Source: Desulfuromonadaceae bacterium
GTDB lineage: Bacteria; Desulfobacterota; Desulfuromonadia; Desulfuromonadales; Desulfuromonadaceae
Length of the DNA stretch: 17,214 bases
Direction of reading: 5' to 3'
Assembly (NCBI GenBank): GCA_027065245.1
Contig: JAMOOS010000062.1
Location: 1 to 17,214, forward strand
The position numbers and the translations under genes are program-made. Shown piece by piece: positions 6,064 to 14,881 of this stretch (its first letter is position 1; each line of letters opens with the position of its first letter). The notes beneath the pieces are model-generated. The model had not been told where the DNA came from, made no database searches, and saw only the letters and a list, made by a program, of their open reading frames with translations.

Positions 6064-6546
6064 ATGGCTGGTATTGACTGGAGCAGGCCGGAGCTGATCT
6101 GGTTTATTGTCGGCGCGGTGTTGTTGGTGGCGGAGCTTATGGCGCCAGGGCTGGTGATCTTTTTCTTCGGCCTCGGGGCGTGGTGCGTGGCGCTGAGCTG
6201 TTTTGTGCTGGCACCGGGGATCAATATCCAGCTTACCCTGTTTCTGGTGGTATCGCTGTTGTTGCTGCTGACGTTGCGTCAGCGTTTGCGCCAGGTGTTT
6301 GTCGGGCGCGGGCGCAGTGGCGCCGACGAGGAGGAGACGGACAACCAGTCCGCCATGATTGGCCGTCAGGGGCGGCTGGTGCAGGAGATCGCGCCGGGCA
6401 GCCCCGGCCGGGTGGAGCTGGCCGGAACCAGTTGGCAGGCAGTGGCGTCCACAGCGCTACCGGCTGGTAGTGTGGTGGAGGTGATCGGTCAGGAGGGGAT
6501 AACCCTGACGGTAAAGGCAGTGAACGGTGGAGGAGGACAGGCATGA
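6064..6546 (+). CDS. nfeD: NfeD-family membrane protein (short form)
   Basis: The 160-residue protein starts with two to three membrane segments (about residues 12-30, 31-51 and 55-70, including PGLVIFFFGLGAWC). A soluble C-terminal region follows (about 94-155: MIGRQGRLVQEIAPGSPGRV, then VVEVIGQEGITLTV), which fits the OB-fold of NfeD. Short NfeD proteins are almost always encoded next to an SPFH/stomatin gene, as here, and are thought to help the partner organise membrane domains. AAGGGA (6051-6056) precedes the ATG. The stop overlaps the SPFH start in ATGA, so the pair is translationally coupled. No protease domain is present, unlike long NfeD proteins. Confidence 0.85.
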   Translation: MAGIDWSRPELIWFIVGAVLLVAELMAPGLVIFFFGLGAWCVALSCFVLAPGINIQLTLFLVVSLLLLLTLRQRLRQVFVGRGRSGADEEETDNQSAMIGRQGRLVQEIAPGSPGRVELAGTSWQAVASTALPAGSVVEVIGQEGITLTVKAVNGGGGQA

Positions 6547-7475
6547 ATTTTGTGACGATTATTCTGGCGGTAGGTATTTTTCTGGTTCTGGTGCTGCTGG
6601 TGCGCTCCATCACCATTGTGCCGCAGCGCTCCGCCTATATTGTGGAGCGCCTGGGTAAATACGCCGGTACCCTGGAGGCCGGTTTTCATATCCTGATTCC
6701 GTTTCTCGATCGCGTGGCCTATCGCCATTCCCTCAAGGAGATGGCCATCGACGTGCCCAGTCAGGTGTGTATTACCAAGGATAATATCGCCGTGGAGGTG
6801 GACGGTATCCTCTACCTGCAGGTGATCGATCCCAAAAAAGCCTCTTACGGTATCAATGATTACAAGTTCGCTTCCACTCAGCTGGCGCAGACCACCATGC
6901 GCAGTGTTATCGGCAAGATGGAGTTGGATCGCACCTTTGAAGAGCGCGAGTCTATGAACGGCGCCATTGTCAGTGCTGTGGATGTCGCTTCCGATCCGTG
7001 GGGGGTAAAGGTCACCCGCTACGAAGTGAAAAATATCCTGCCGCCGCAGTCCATCAAGGAATCGATGGAAAAGCAGATGAAAGCGGAGCGGGAGAAACGC
7101 GCCCTGATTGCCGAGTCGGAAGGGGACAAGCAGGCCAAGATCAACCGCGCCCAGGGCGATCGGCAGGAACTCATCGAGCGTTCCGAAGGGGAGAAGCAGA
7201 AGCGTATCAACGAGGCGGAAGGGCGCGCGGCGGAGATCACCAAGCTGGCCGAGGCCACGGCGGCGGGTATCCGTATGATCGCGCGTGAAATCAACGAGCA
7301 GGGTGGTCAGGAGGCGGTAAACCTGCGTATTGCCGAGCAATATATCAAACAGTTCGGCAACCTGGCCAAGGAAGGTAATACCCTGATTCTACCCAGCAAT
7401 CTGGCCGATATCGCCGGTATGGTGGCGGCAGCCAAGAGTGCCCTGGACAACAGCGGCGCTCGCGCGGAGAGCTAA
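6543..7475 (+). CDS. SPFH/band 7 (stomatin-like, QmcA-type) membrane protein
   Basis: The 310-residue protein has one N-terminal membrane anchor (about 5-25) followed by the SPFH core (VPQRSAYIVERLGKY, LEAGFHILIPFLDRV, DPWGVKVTRYEVKNI). A long charged coiled coil comes next, with repeated EGDKQAKIN, EGEKQKRIN and EGRAAEI units (about 180-245), and then a conserved tail. Such proteins form large ring-like assemblies in the membrane and act in membrane organisation or protein quality control. The ATG lies within the nfeD stop, and AGGAGG (6531-6536) is six bases upstream. It resembles E. coli QmcA and mitochondrial SLP-2. The exact subtype symbol is not assigned. Confidence 0.9.
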   Translation: MNFVTIILAVGIFLVLVLLVRSITIVPQRSAYIVERLGKYAGTLEAGFHILIPFLDRVAYRHSLKEMAIDVPSQVCITKDNIAVEVDGILYLQVIDPKKASYGINDYKFASTQLAQTTMRSVIGKMELDRTFEERESMNGAIVSAVDVASDPWGVKVTRYEVKNILPPQSIKESMEKQMKAEREKRALIAESEGDKQAKINRAQGDRQELIERSEGEKQKRINEAEGRAAEITKLAEATAAGIRMIAREINEQGGQEAVNLRIAEQYIKQFGNLAKEGNTLILPSNLADIAGMVAAAKSALDNSGARAES

Positions 7476-7484
7476 ACCGGTTAT

Positions 7485-9491
7485 ATGGCGCGGTTCAAGC
7501 TCAAGTCCAGATACCAGCCAGCCGGTGATCAGCCCGCCGCCATCGCTGAGCTGGTGGCGGGCATAAATGCCGGCGTCGGCCATCAGGTGCTGTTGGGGGT
7601 GACCGGCAGCGGTAAAACCTTTACCATGGCCAATGTCATTGCCGCGGTGCAGCGACCGACACTGGTGCTGGCGCACAACAAAACCCTGGCGGCGCAGTTG
7701 TATGGCGAGTTCCGCGAGTTGTTTCCCGACAACGCGGTGGAGTATTTTGTCTCTTATTACGATTACTACCAGCCGGAAGCCTACGTTGCCAGTACCGACA
7801 CCTATATCGAAAAAGATTCCTCCATCAACGACGAAATTGACAAGCTGCGCCACAGCGCAACCCGCAGCCTGCTTACCCGCCGCGATGTGCTCATCGTCGC
7901 TTCGGTGTCGTGTATCTACGGACTTGGTTCGCCGGAAGCCTACTTTGGTATGCTGGTGGGGTTGCAGGTGGGCATGGAGTTGGAACGGAACGAACTGCTT
8001 AAAAAACTGGTGGAGATTCAGTACGTGCGCAACGATAGCGATTTCCACCGTGGCAGTTTTCGCGTGCGTGGTGACAGCGTGGAAGTGTTTCCCGCTTACG
8101 AGGAAGATCTGGCGCTGCGCATCGAGTTTTTCGGTGACGAGATCGAGTCCATCAGCGAAATCGACCCGTTGCGCGGCGTTGTTATCGACCGTCTGGAAAA
8201 AACCAGCATTTTCCCCGCCAGTCACTATGTGGCTACCCGCCCGACCCTGAAGCGCGCCATCAAGCAGATTCAGGATGAACTACAACAGCGTATCAGCTGG
8301 TTGCGCCAGCACAACAAGCTGGTGGAGGCGCAGCGTATCGAGCAGCGCACCATGTTTGATATCGAAGTGATGGAAGAGATGGGCTACTGCCAGGGGATAG
8401 AAAACTACTCGCGCTATATGGATGGCCGCCAGCCCGGCGAGCCCCCGGCGACGCTGTTCGATTATTTCCCCGCCGACGCGCTGCTGTTTATTGACGAGAG
8501 CCATGTCAGTGTCTCCCAGGTGGGAGCCATGTATCGCGGCGACCGTTCGCGTAAGGAAAATCTGGTGGAGTTCGGTTTCCGCCTGCCGTCGGCGCTGGAT
8601 AACCGCCCCCTCACTTTTGCCGAATTTGAGGCCAAACAGCTGCAGACGGTCTATGTCTCCGCTACTCCAGCCGACTACGAGCTGGAGAAGGCGCAGGGGG
8701 TAGTAGTGGAGCAGATTGTCCGACCCACCGGCCTGGTCGATCCGCCCATCGAGGTGCGTCCGGCGACGGGACAGGTGGATGATCTGCTCCACGAGATTCG
8801 TGCCACCACCGCCCGGCAGGCGCGGGTGCTGGTTACCACCATGACGAAACGGATGGCGGAGGAACTGACCAGTTATCTGCACGATGCCGGTGTCAAGGTG
8901 CGCTATCTTCATTCTGATATCGACACCGTGGAGCGGATGGAGATTCTGCGTGCCTTGCGTCTGGGTGAGTTTGATGTGCTGGTGGGGATTAACCTGTTGC
9001 GAGAAGGGCTGGATCTGCCCGAGGTGGAACTGGTGGCGATCCTCGATGCCGACAAGGAGGGTTTTTTGCGCAGCACCCGCTCCCTGATTCAGACCTGCGG
9101 TCGCGCGGCGCGCAATGTTGATGGCCGTGTCATTATGTACGCCGATCGGCTGACCCGCTCCATGCAGGCGTGTATCGACGAAACGGAACGCCGCCGTCGG
9201 CAGCAGTTGGAGTACAATCGGCGGCACGGTATTGTGCCGCAATCGGTGACCAAATCCATGCGCACCATCCTGGAAGATCTTAAAGGGGTGGCCGATGAAA
9301 CTGTGCAGGTGGCCGAGGAGCTGGCGCAATGGCACGATCCGCGCCAGTTGCGCCGCAAGATTGAGGAAACCCGTGCCGCCATGCTGACGGCGGCGGGTAA
9401 GTTAGAGTTTGAACAGGCGGCACAGTTGCGCGATGAGGTGCTGCGGCTGGAAAAGCTGGAACTGGGACTGGCCGATGCATCGGCACGGTAA
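7485..9491 (+). CDS. uvrB: Excinuclease ABC subunit B
   Basis: UvrB is the damage-verifying DNA helicase-like subunit of nucleotide excision repair. It is loaded by UvrA and then recruits UvrC for incision. All marks are present in 668 residues: Q-motif YQPAGDQPAAI (10-20), Walker A GVTGSGKT (38-45), and the beta-hairpin YYDYYQPEAYV that inserts behind the lesion. The DESH box follows in LLFIDESH, with motif VI QTCGRAARN and a C-terminal UVR domain from about 625 that contacts UvrC. The gene starts nine bases after the SPFH stop with only a weak ribosome site, suggesting read-through from the upstream pair. The length is normal. Confidence 0.97.
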   Translation: MARFKLKSRYQPAGDQPAAIAELVAGINAGVGHQVLLGVTGSGKTFTMANVIAAVQRPTLVLAHNKTLAAQLYGEFRELFPDNAVEYFVSYYDYYQPEAYVASTDTYIEKDSSINDEIDKLRHSATRSLLTRRDVLIVASVSCIYGLGSPEAYFGMLVGLQVGMELERNELLKKLVEIQYVRNDSDFHRGSFRVRGDSVEVFPAYEEDLALRIEFFGDEIESISEIDPLRGVVIDRLEKTSIFPASHYVATRPTLKRAIKQIQDELQQRISWLRQHNKLVEAQRIEQRTMFDIEVMEEMGYCQGIENYSRYMDGRQPGEPPATLFDYFPADALLFIDESHVSVSQVGAMYRGDRSRKENLVEFGFRLPSALDNRPLTFAEFEAKQLQTVYVSATPADYELEKAQGVVVEQIVRPTGLVDPPIEVRPATGQVDDLLHEIRATTARQARVLVTTMTKRMAEELTSYLHDAGVKVRYLHSDIDTVERMEILRALRLGEFDVLVGINLLREGLDLPEVELVAILDADKEGFLRSTRSLIQTCGRAARNVDGRVIMYADRLTRSMQACIDETERRRRQQLEYNRRHGIVPQSVTKSMRTILEDLKGVADETVQVAEELAQWHDPRQLRRKIEETRAAMLTAAGKLEFEQAAQLRDEVLRLEKLELGLADASAR

Positions 9492-9509
9492 ATATTATTC
9501 AGGAGAAAT

Positions 9510-10370
9510 ATGATGGCACATTACGGTTTTATCGGTATCGGCATTATGGGCGGTGCCATGGCCGCCAACTTGCTGGCGGCAGGGCATGAGCTTACGGTTT
9601 ACAACCGCGACGCCTCCAAGTGCGCGCCGCTGGTGGCAAGCGGCGCCAGCCAGGTGAGTACGCCGCTGGAGGTGGTGGCAGCGGCACAGATCACTTTCTG
9701 CATGGTATCCGATCCTGATGCGGCTCTGGCGGTGTGTTTTTCGCCCCACGGTGTAATTCAGGCTGTCGGTCCCGGTAAAAGCTATGTCGATATGACGACG
9801 ATAGATCCGGTCACGGCGGAAAAGATTGCCATTTCGGTGCAGGCGCGCGGCGGCCAGTATCTTGAAGCGCCGGTATCCGGTTCATTGCCCCAGGCGCGTG
9901 CCGGTGAGTTGGTGATTATGGCAGCTGGCGACGAAGCGTTGTGGCAGGCGGTGCAGCCAGCTTTTGCCGTGATGGGGAAAAAGAGTGTCTATTTAGGTGA
10001 GGTGGGACGTGCCGCCGCCATGAAATTGGCACTGAATATGATAATGGGTACCATGACCGCCGCTTTGGGCGAAGGGCTGGCATTGCTGGAAAAGTGTGCC
10101 ATCGACAAGGGGGAGTTTATTGAAGTATTGGCCGCCGGTGCCTTGGCCAGCCCACTGTTCAGCGCTAAAGGTGCGGCTATTGCTGCCGGTGATTTTTCGG
10201 TTAAATTCCCCCTGGAGCATCAACAAAAAGATCTGCGCCTGGCCTTGCAACTCGGCGATAGCCACCACCAGCCTCTGCCTGTGGCCGCCAGCGCCAACGA
10301 ACAGTACAAACGCGCCCTTGCCGCCGGTCTGGGGCGCGAAGATATGTGCGCGGTGGCCAAGGTGAAATAA
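9510..10370 (+). CDS. NAD(P)-dependent beta-hydroxyacid dehydrogenase (GLYR1/GarR-like)
   Basis: This is a 286-residue reductase/dehydrogenase of the 3-hydroxyisobutyrate/6-phosphogluconate family. The Rossmann motif is GFIGIGIMGGAMA (6-18). The second strand ends in VYNRD, and the Asn-Arg there favours NADPH, as in glyoxylate/succinic-semialdehyde reductases. The substrate motif is APVSGSLPQARAGEL (120-134), and the catalytic Lys172 lies in MKLALN with Asn176. The likely reaction is reduction of a small aldehyde or 2-/3-hydroxyacid interconversion. The substrate is not certain. AGGAG (9501-9505) precedes adjacent ATGs at 9510 and 9513, and the second is better spaced. It follows uvrB by 18 bases and ends before a strong terminator. 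Confidence 0.9.
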   Translation: MMAHYGFIGIGIMGGAMAANLLAAGHELTVYNRDASKCAPLVASGASQVSTPLEVVAAAQITFCMVSDPDAALAVCFSPHGVIQAVGPGKSYVDMTTIDPVTAEKIAISVQARGGQYLEAPVSGSLPQARAGELVIMAAGDEALWQAVQPAFAVMGKKSVYLGEVGRAAAMKLALNMIMGTMTAALGEGLALLEKCAIDKGEFIEVLAAGALASPLFSAKGAAIAAGDFSVKFPLEHQQKDLRLALQLGDSHHQPLPVAASANEQYKRALAAGLGREDMCAVAKVK

Positions 10371-10390
10371 CCGCTGCGTAGTTGGCCAGT

Positions 10391-10429
10391 AAAAAAGCCC
10401 CCCGCGAATAAACTCGCGGGGGGCTTTTT
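10391..10429. terminator. Bidirectional intrinsic terminator between convergent genes
   Basis: An 11-bp GC-rich stem pairs GCCCCCCGCGA (10397-10407) with TCGCGGGGGGC (10414-10424) around a 6-base loop. Six A precede it and five T follow it. It therefore terminates transcripts from both sides: the dehydrogenase on the plus strand and nqrF on the minus strand. Confidence 0.95.
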
Positions 10430-10451
10430 GTTTTGCTTTGTGGGCGCTGGA

Positions 10452-11678
10452 TTAGCCGCCGAAATCGTCAAACATGATGTTTTCACGCTCAACACCCTGC
10501 TCAAGCAGCATGTTGGTAACAGCGGTGGCCATCATTGGGGGACCGCACATGTAGTATTCGCAGTCTTCCGGTGCCTCGTGATCCTTGATGTATTCATCGT
10601 AGAGTACCTGGTGGATGAAGCCGGTCAGACCGGTCCAGTTATCTTCAGGCTGCGGATCGGAGAGGGCGATATGCCAGGAGAAGTTGGGGAACTTCTTCTC
10701 CAGTTCGTTGAACTCGTCCACGTAGAACATCTCTTTCAAGCTGCGCGCGCCGTACCAGTAGGTGATCTTGCGCTTGGTGTTCAGGCGCAGCAACTGATCG
10801 AGGATGTGGGAGCGCATGGGAGCCATACCGGCGCCACCGCCGATGAAGACCATTTCGGCATCGGTATCGCGGGCAAAGAACTCGCCGTAGGGGCCGGAAA
10901 TGGTAACCTTGTCGCCCGGCTTGAGGTTGAAGATGAATGAGGACATTTGTCCCGGAGGTGCGTCCGGCGCGTTGGGCGGCGGCGGACATACGCGCACGTT
11001 GAGCATGATGATCCCCTTCTCCAGCGGGTAGTTAGCCATGGAGTAGGCGCGCACGATGGGCTCGGTAACCACAGACTTGTAGCGCCACAGATCGAATTTG
11101 TCCCAGTCGGCACGGTATTCCTCTTCGATGTCGAAATCGGAGTAGGACAGCTCGTGGGGCGGTGCTTCGATCTGGATGTAGCCGCCGGCGCGAAAATCGC
11201 AGTTTTCCCCTTCGGGGAGTTCCACCACCAGTTCTTTGATGAAGGTAGCTTTACCGTCGTTGGAGCGCACGGTGCATTCCCACTTTTTGATGTCGAAGAT
11301 CTCGGCGGGGATGCGCAGTTTCATATCCTGCTTTACCCCTACTTGGCAGGCCAGGCGGGTGCCTTCGCGTGCCTGGCGTTTGTTGATGAAACCGGTCTCG
11401 GTGGGGAGAATATCGCCACCACCTTCCAGTACCTTGATTTTACACTGACCGCAGCTGCCGCCGCCGCCGCAGGCGGAAGGGATAAAGATTCCCTGATCAG
11501 CCAGCGCACCCAACAGTTTGCCACCTGGTTTGGTGGTAATGGTCAGGTCGGGATTGTCGTTGATCTCAAATTTGATATCGCCACTGGGTACCAGGCTCTT
11601 GCGGGCTACGAGAATAACCGCAACCAGCACGAGGATAACCCCGGTAAACATGACGCTTCCAGCTATTACTAAGCTCAT
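10452..11678 (-). CDS. nqrF: Na+-NQR subunit F, NADH-oxidising flavoprotein
   Basis: NqrF is the electron entry point of the sodium-pumping NADH:ubiquinone reductase. It takes hydride from NADH on FAD and passes electrons through a 2Fe-2S centre. In 408 residues it shows a single membrane anchor (about 5-26) and the ferredoxin ligands Cys70, Cys76, Cys79 and Cys111 (ACGGGGSCGQC, ACQV). It also has the FAD motif RAYSMANYP (210-218), the NADH-binding GGGAGMAPMRSH (280-291), YMCGPPMM, and the family C-terminus DDFGG. Length and residue positions match the Vibrio protein as I recall it. It is the last gene of the operon, 31 bases after nqrE, with AGGA before the ATG. Confidence 0.97.
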   Translation of the reverse strand: MSLVIAGSVMFTGVILVLVAVILVARKSLVPSGDIKFEINDNPDLTITTKPGGKLLGALADQGIFIPSACGGGGSCGQCKIKVLEGGGDILPTETGFINKRQAREGTRLACQVGVKQDMKLRIPAEIFDIKKWECTVRSNDGKATFIKELVVELPEGENCDFRAGGYIQIEAPPHELSYSDFDIEEEYRADWDKFDLWRYKSVVTEPIVRAYSMANYPLEKGIIMLNVRVCPPPPNAPDAPPGQMSSFIFNLKPGDKVTISGPYGEFFARDTDAEMVFIGGGAGMAPMRSHILDQLLRLNTKRKITYWYGARSLKEMFYVDEFNELEKKFPNFSWHIALSDPQPEDNWTGLTGFIHQVLYDEYIKDHEAPEDCEYYMCGPPMMATAVTNMLLEQGVERENIMFDDFGG

Positions 11679-11709
11679 AGTTTAATCCTTTACTTGGGTG
11701 TTAGCCGCG

Positions 11710-12318
11710 TTAGAACTGCAGACCTGAAAATGCCTTGAACGACATGGCTACCAGGCCGACGATGAGGAAAGTTATTCCCACTCCACGCAAACCTTTGGGC
11801 ACATCGCTGTAAGTCAGTTTTTCACGAATACCGGCCAGCATGGTGATTGCCAGGGCAAAACCAACGCCGACACCGACGCCGTAAACGGTACTTTCCACAA
11901 TGTTGTAATCGCGCTCAACCATGAACAGCGAGGCACCGAGTACGGCGCAGTTTACCGTGATCAGTGGCAGGAAAATACCTAGGGCGTTGTACAGAACCGG
12001 TACGTACTTGTCCAGAGCCATCTCCAGAATCTGCACGATAGCGGCAATAACCGCGATGTAGCAGATCAGGCCGAGAAAACTCAGATCCAGTTCCGGATAA
12101 CCGGCCCAGGCCAGAGCGCCCTTTTTCAGCAGCAGATTGTAAAGAATGTTGTTAACAGGAACGGTGATAAACTCTACAGCCACAACGGCAACGCCCAGCA
12201 TGAACGCCGTCTCAACTTTTTTGGACAGCGCGATGAAGGTACACATCCCCAGGAAGAACGTCAGGGCAATGTTGTCGATGAAGACTGAATTGAAGAAAAT
12301 TGTAAAATAGTGTGCCAT
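11710..12318 (-). CDS. nqrE: Na+-NQR subunit E, membrane iron-sulfur subunit
   Basis: NqrE is an integral membrane subunit with six hydrophobic helices in 202 residues. With NqrD it carries a buried 2Fe-2S centre that relays electrons across the membrane. The conserved cysteines are present as Cys26 (FLGMCTFIAL) and Cys124 (TVNCAVLG), the latter in the family signature VNCAVLGASLF. The end reads GLRGVGITFLIVGLVAMSF, typical of the subunit. The gene starts 11 bases after nqrD. RnfA is homologous, but the surrounding nqr order settles the identity. Confidence 0.97.
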   Translation of the reverse strand: MAHYFTIFFNSVFIDNIALTFFLGMCTFIALSKKVETAFMLGVAVVAVEFITVPVNNILYNLLLKKGALAWAGYPELDLSFLGLICYIAVIAAIVQILEMALDKYVPVLYNALGIFLPLITVNCAVLGASLFMVERDYNIVESTVYGVGVGVGFALAITMLAGIREKLTYSDVPKGLRGVGITFLIVGLVAMSFKAFSGLQF

Positions 12319-12329
12319 TACGTCTATTC

Positions 12330-12944
12330 CTATTCTTGGAGTTCAGGCTTCCAGGTGCGCAGCCCCCAGATAATAAAGCCGATGAGGAAAAAGGCGCTGG
12401 GCGCCAGCAGCAGCAGGCCGTTGGTTACATACCAGCCGCCGTTGCTTACCGGATTAAGAATGGTAAGGCCGAACAGCTTGCCGGAACCGAACAGCTCGCG
12501 CACAAAACCGACAGACATCAAAATGATGCCGTAGCCGAGGCCGTTGCCGATACCGTCCATGAAACTTTCGTAAACCGGATTTTTCATGGCGTAGGCTTCG
12601 GCACGCCCCATAACAATACAGTTGGTGATGATCAGGCCGACGTAAACCGACAGCGCTTTACTCATTTCGTAGGCGTAGGCCTTGAGCATCTGGTCGATGA
12701 TGATAACCAGCGTGGCGATAACCGTCATCTGCACGATGATACGGATGCTGCTGGGAATGTGTTTACGAATAGCGCTGATGGCGGCATTGGAGAAGCCGGT
12801 AACCAGAGTAACCGCAATGGTCATGGTCAGCGCCGTGGACATTTTGTTGGTAACCGCCAGAGCCGAACAGATACCCAGAATCTGTAGTGCGATCGGGTTG
12901 TTGTCAATCAACGGCCCCATTAATGCGTCTTTTGCTTTAGACAT
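12330..12944 (-). CDS. nqrD: Na+-NQR subunit D, membrane iron-sulfur subunit
   Basis: NqrD is a 204-residue membrane subunit, an inverted-topology paralogue of NqrE. Six helices are visible. Cys26 (LGICSALAVT) and Cys109 (TNCIVMGRAEA) are the expected ligands of the 2Fe-2S centre shared with NqrE. The N-terminus (DNNPIALQILGICSALAVT) and the TNCIVMGR signature are typical. The ribosome site AAGGGG lies in the last codons of nqrC, and only two bases separate the genes, so translation is probably coupled. Confidence 0.97.
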   Translation of the reverse strand: MSKAKDALMGPLIDNNPIALQILGICSALAVTNKMSTALTMTIAVTLVTGFSNAAISAIRKHIPSSIRIIVQMTVIATLVIIIDQMLKAYAYEMSKALSVYVGLIITNCIVMGRAEAYAMKNPVYESFMDGIGNGLGYGIILMSVGFVRELFGSGKLFGLTILNPVSNGGWYVTNGLLLLAPSAFFLIGFIIWGLRTWKPELQE

Positions 12945-12946
12945 AT

Positions 12947-13720
12947 CTACCCCTTCTTAGCTTTCAGGTTGGCGAGAAACTTGCCATAACCGTTTTTACC
13001 GAACCAGTAGCGGACGATCTGTTTGACCTTGCCGCTGGTAACGGTGGCCCCAGCCAAGCCGTCGATCGTGTTGACTGCGTCGGCAGCGTCCGCCTTGTAC
13101 TTGCCGTTTTTGACCACCTTGATGGCCAGCTCGCCGGAGTCGTTATAGATTTTCTTGCCTGGCCATTGACCACGCCACTTGGGATTGTCAACCTCGCCAC
13201 CGAGACCAGGAGTCTCAGCATGTTGGTAGAAAATGAAACCCTTAACGGTGTTGTAGTCGTTGGCGATGGAGATATAACCGTACATGGGACCCCACATACC
13301 GGCACCGCGGATGGGCAGAATCAGGCTGCCGTCTTTGGTGACGTATATCTTGGCATATTTGGCGCGGGTGCCGATGCCGGCGATATCAGCCGCAGCAGGT
13401 ATTTTGACCGACATGGCCGGGTCTTCCACCGCTTTTTTCTGATCGTATTTTTCTACGTCAACAGCGTCGGTGTATTCACCTTTGTCGAGGTCGACGATCT
13501 TTGCCTCAACATTGGAGGTAAACAGTTCATTTACGTCGCCGCCATCTTCGATGGCCTGTTCAAAACCACCGGCGATGAGGACGGTTTTACGGATTTCGAG
13601 TTGCTTGTTATATGCTTCCCTGTCGATGCGCACCAATGCCGCCGCACATACCAGCACAGAGCAGACTACGCACAGCAGGAAAGCGACCAGAAATGTTTTG
13701 AGTGTTGAATCATTAGACAT
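12947..13720 (-). CDS. nqrC: Na+-NQR subunit C, covalent FMN subunit
   Basis: NqrC has one N-terminal membrane anchor (about 8-30) and a periplasmic FMN-binding domain. FMN is attached by ApbE to a threonine. Here the acceptor is Thr226 in DGLAGATVTS. As I recall the family, the usual form is DGLSGATLTS, so Ser is replaced by Ala at 223 while Asp220, the Gly-Ala-Thr core and the following Thr-Ser are kept. The conserved ETPGLGGEVDNPKW (169-182) is intact, and the 257-residue length is normal. The start overlaps the end of nqrB by eight bases, with AAGGAAA inside nqrB as ribosome site. Confidence 0.96.
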   Translation of the reverse strand: MSNDSTLKTFLVAFLLCVVCSVLVCAAALVRIDREAYNKQLEIRKTVLIAGGFEQAIEDGGDVNELFTSNVEAKIVDLDKGEYTDAVDVEKYDQKKAVEDPAMSVKIPAAADIAGIGTRAKYAKIYVTKDGSLILPIRGAGMWGPMYGYISIANDYNTVKGFIFYQHAETPGLGGEVDNPKWRGQWPGKKIYNDSGELAIKVVKNGKYKADAADAVNTIDGLAGATVTSGKVKQIVRYWFGKNGYGKFLANLKAKKG

Positions 13721-14876
13721 GGCGCAATTTCCTTTTCTTGATATGTGCGTTTATAACTACGCGGTCGATCAGAGGAGCGAGAACGCTGCCGAACAGAATA
13801 ACCATGCCGGCGCTTTCAGGCATCATGGGGTTGAAGACACGCACGGTAACAACAAGAATACCGATCAGCAAACCATAGAACCACTGTCCCTTTATGGTCA
13901 GGGCACTGGCGGAGTGATCGGTGGCTAGGAACACTGTGCCGAAGGCCAGACCGCCCAGCACCAGGTGCCATGCCGGACTCATGGCATTGGGATCGAACAG
14001 GCACAGCAGCGATGACAGGCCTACCACGCCGATAACGATGGCGGCAATGATGCGCCAGGCGGCAATGCCGGTGATAATCAGCACAACGGCGCCGAGCAGG
14101 CAGGCCAGAGCGGAAGTCTCACCCAATGTTCCAGGAATGGTACCGAGGAAGGCCGACTGCCAGGTGACTCCCTGAGCCGCCAGGCTGGGCATCCCCTCTT
14201 TCAGTGCCATGGTCAGCGGGGTGGCGCCGGTGTAGCCGTCTACGGCAGTCCACACGGCAGTGCCGGACATGGAGGCGGGATAGGCCATGTAGAGGAACAT
14301 CCACGCTACCAGTGCCGGGCTGAGGAAGTTCATGCCGATACCCCCGTAGACCTCGCGGCCGAGAACCACGCCGAAGGAGGTGGCCAGCGCCACCTGCCAC
14401 AGAGGGATGGTGGGGGGCATGAGCAGGGTGATCAGCAGTGCCGTTACCAGAAATCCGGCATCGATGTTTTTCTTGCGCATGGCGGCAAATACCACCACCC
14501 AGATCCCCTGCACAATCAGCGTTGTGAGGAAAATGGGCAGGCAGATGCCGAGACCGGTCATCAGGTTGTCAAACAGTGAGGTGCAGTCGCTGAGCATGGG
14601 CAGACTGGTGATACTGCCAGCGGCGAGCATCTGGTTCAGGGTCAGGTTTTCCTGATAACCACTGTTCCACAGAGCCATCATGATGCAGGGCAGCAGAGCG
14701 AGAACAATGATGCTCATTACCCGCTTGTGGTTAATGCTGTCACGCACATGGGTAGCGCCGGTGGTGGAATCACCGGGCGAGTAAATGGTTGTATCTATCG
14801 CTTCGTACAGGGCGGAGTACTTCTCCCACTTACCACCCTTGTCAAAGTGAGGTTTCATTTCGTCGAGTAGTTTCAC
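13713..14876 (-). CDS. nqrB: Na+-NQR subunit B, membrane sodium-pump subunit
   Basis: NqrB is the large membrane subunit carrying covalent FMN, riboflavin and the sodium path, and it contacts the quinone site. In 387 residues there are about ten hydrophobic segments. The FMN acceptor is Thr219 in VDGYTGATPLT, and family marks include HVRDS near the N-terminus, PPTIPLWQVAL, NFLSPALVAW and WHLVLGGLAFG. It is somewhat shorter than the Vibrio subunit (about 415 as I recall), mainly in the region after the second helix. The start is a GTG at 14876, five bases after the nqrA stop, with GAGGGA in the end of nqrA as ribosome site. Confidence 0.96.
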   Translation of the reverse strand: MKLLDEMKPHFDKGGKWEKYSALYEAIDTTIYSPGDSTTGATHVRDSINHKRVMSIIVLALLPCIMMALWNSGYQENLTLNQMLAAGSITSLPMLSDCTSLFDNLMTGLGICLPIFLTTLIVQGIWVVVFAAMRKKNIDAGFLVTALLITLLMPPTIPLWQVALATSFGVVLGREVYGGIGMNFLSPALVAWMFLYMAYPASMSGTAVWTAVDGYTGATPLTMALKEGMPSLAAQGVTWQSAFLGTIPGTLGETSALACLLGAVVLIITGIAAWRIIAAIVIGVVGLSSLLCLFDPNAMSPAWHLVLGGLAFGTVFLATDHSASALTIKGQWFYGLLIGILVVTVRVFNPMMPESAGMVILFGSVLAPLIDRVVINAHIKKRKLRHV

Positions 14877-14881
14877 GGCAG

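Noticed and set aside
8280..9335. A 351-codon open frame on the minus strand opposite uvrB
   Set aside because: It is the antisense shadow of a strongly conserved GC-rich gene. It has low-complexity His/Gln/Arg-rich composition, no motif and no ribosome site.
10947..11672. A 241-codon plus-strand frame opposite nqrF
   Set aside because: The nqrF frame matches its family over its whole length. The opposite frame has no recognisable domain and arises from codon bias.
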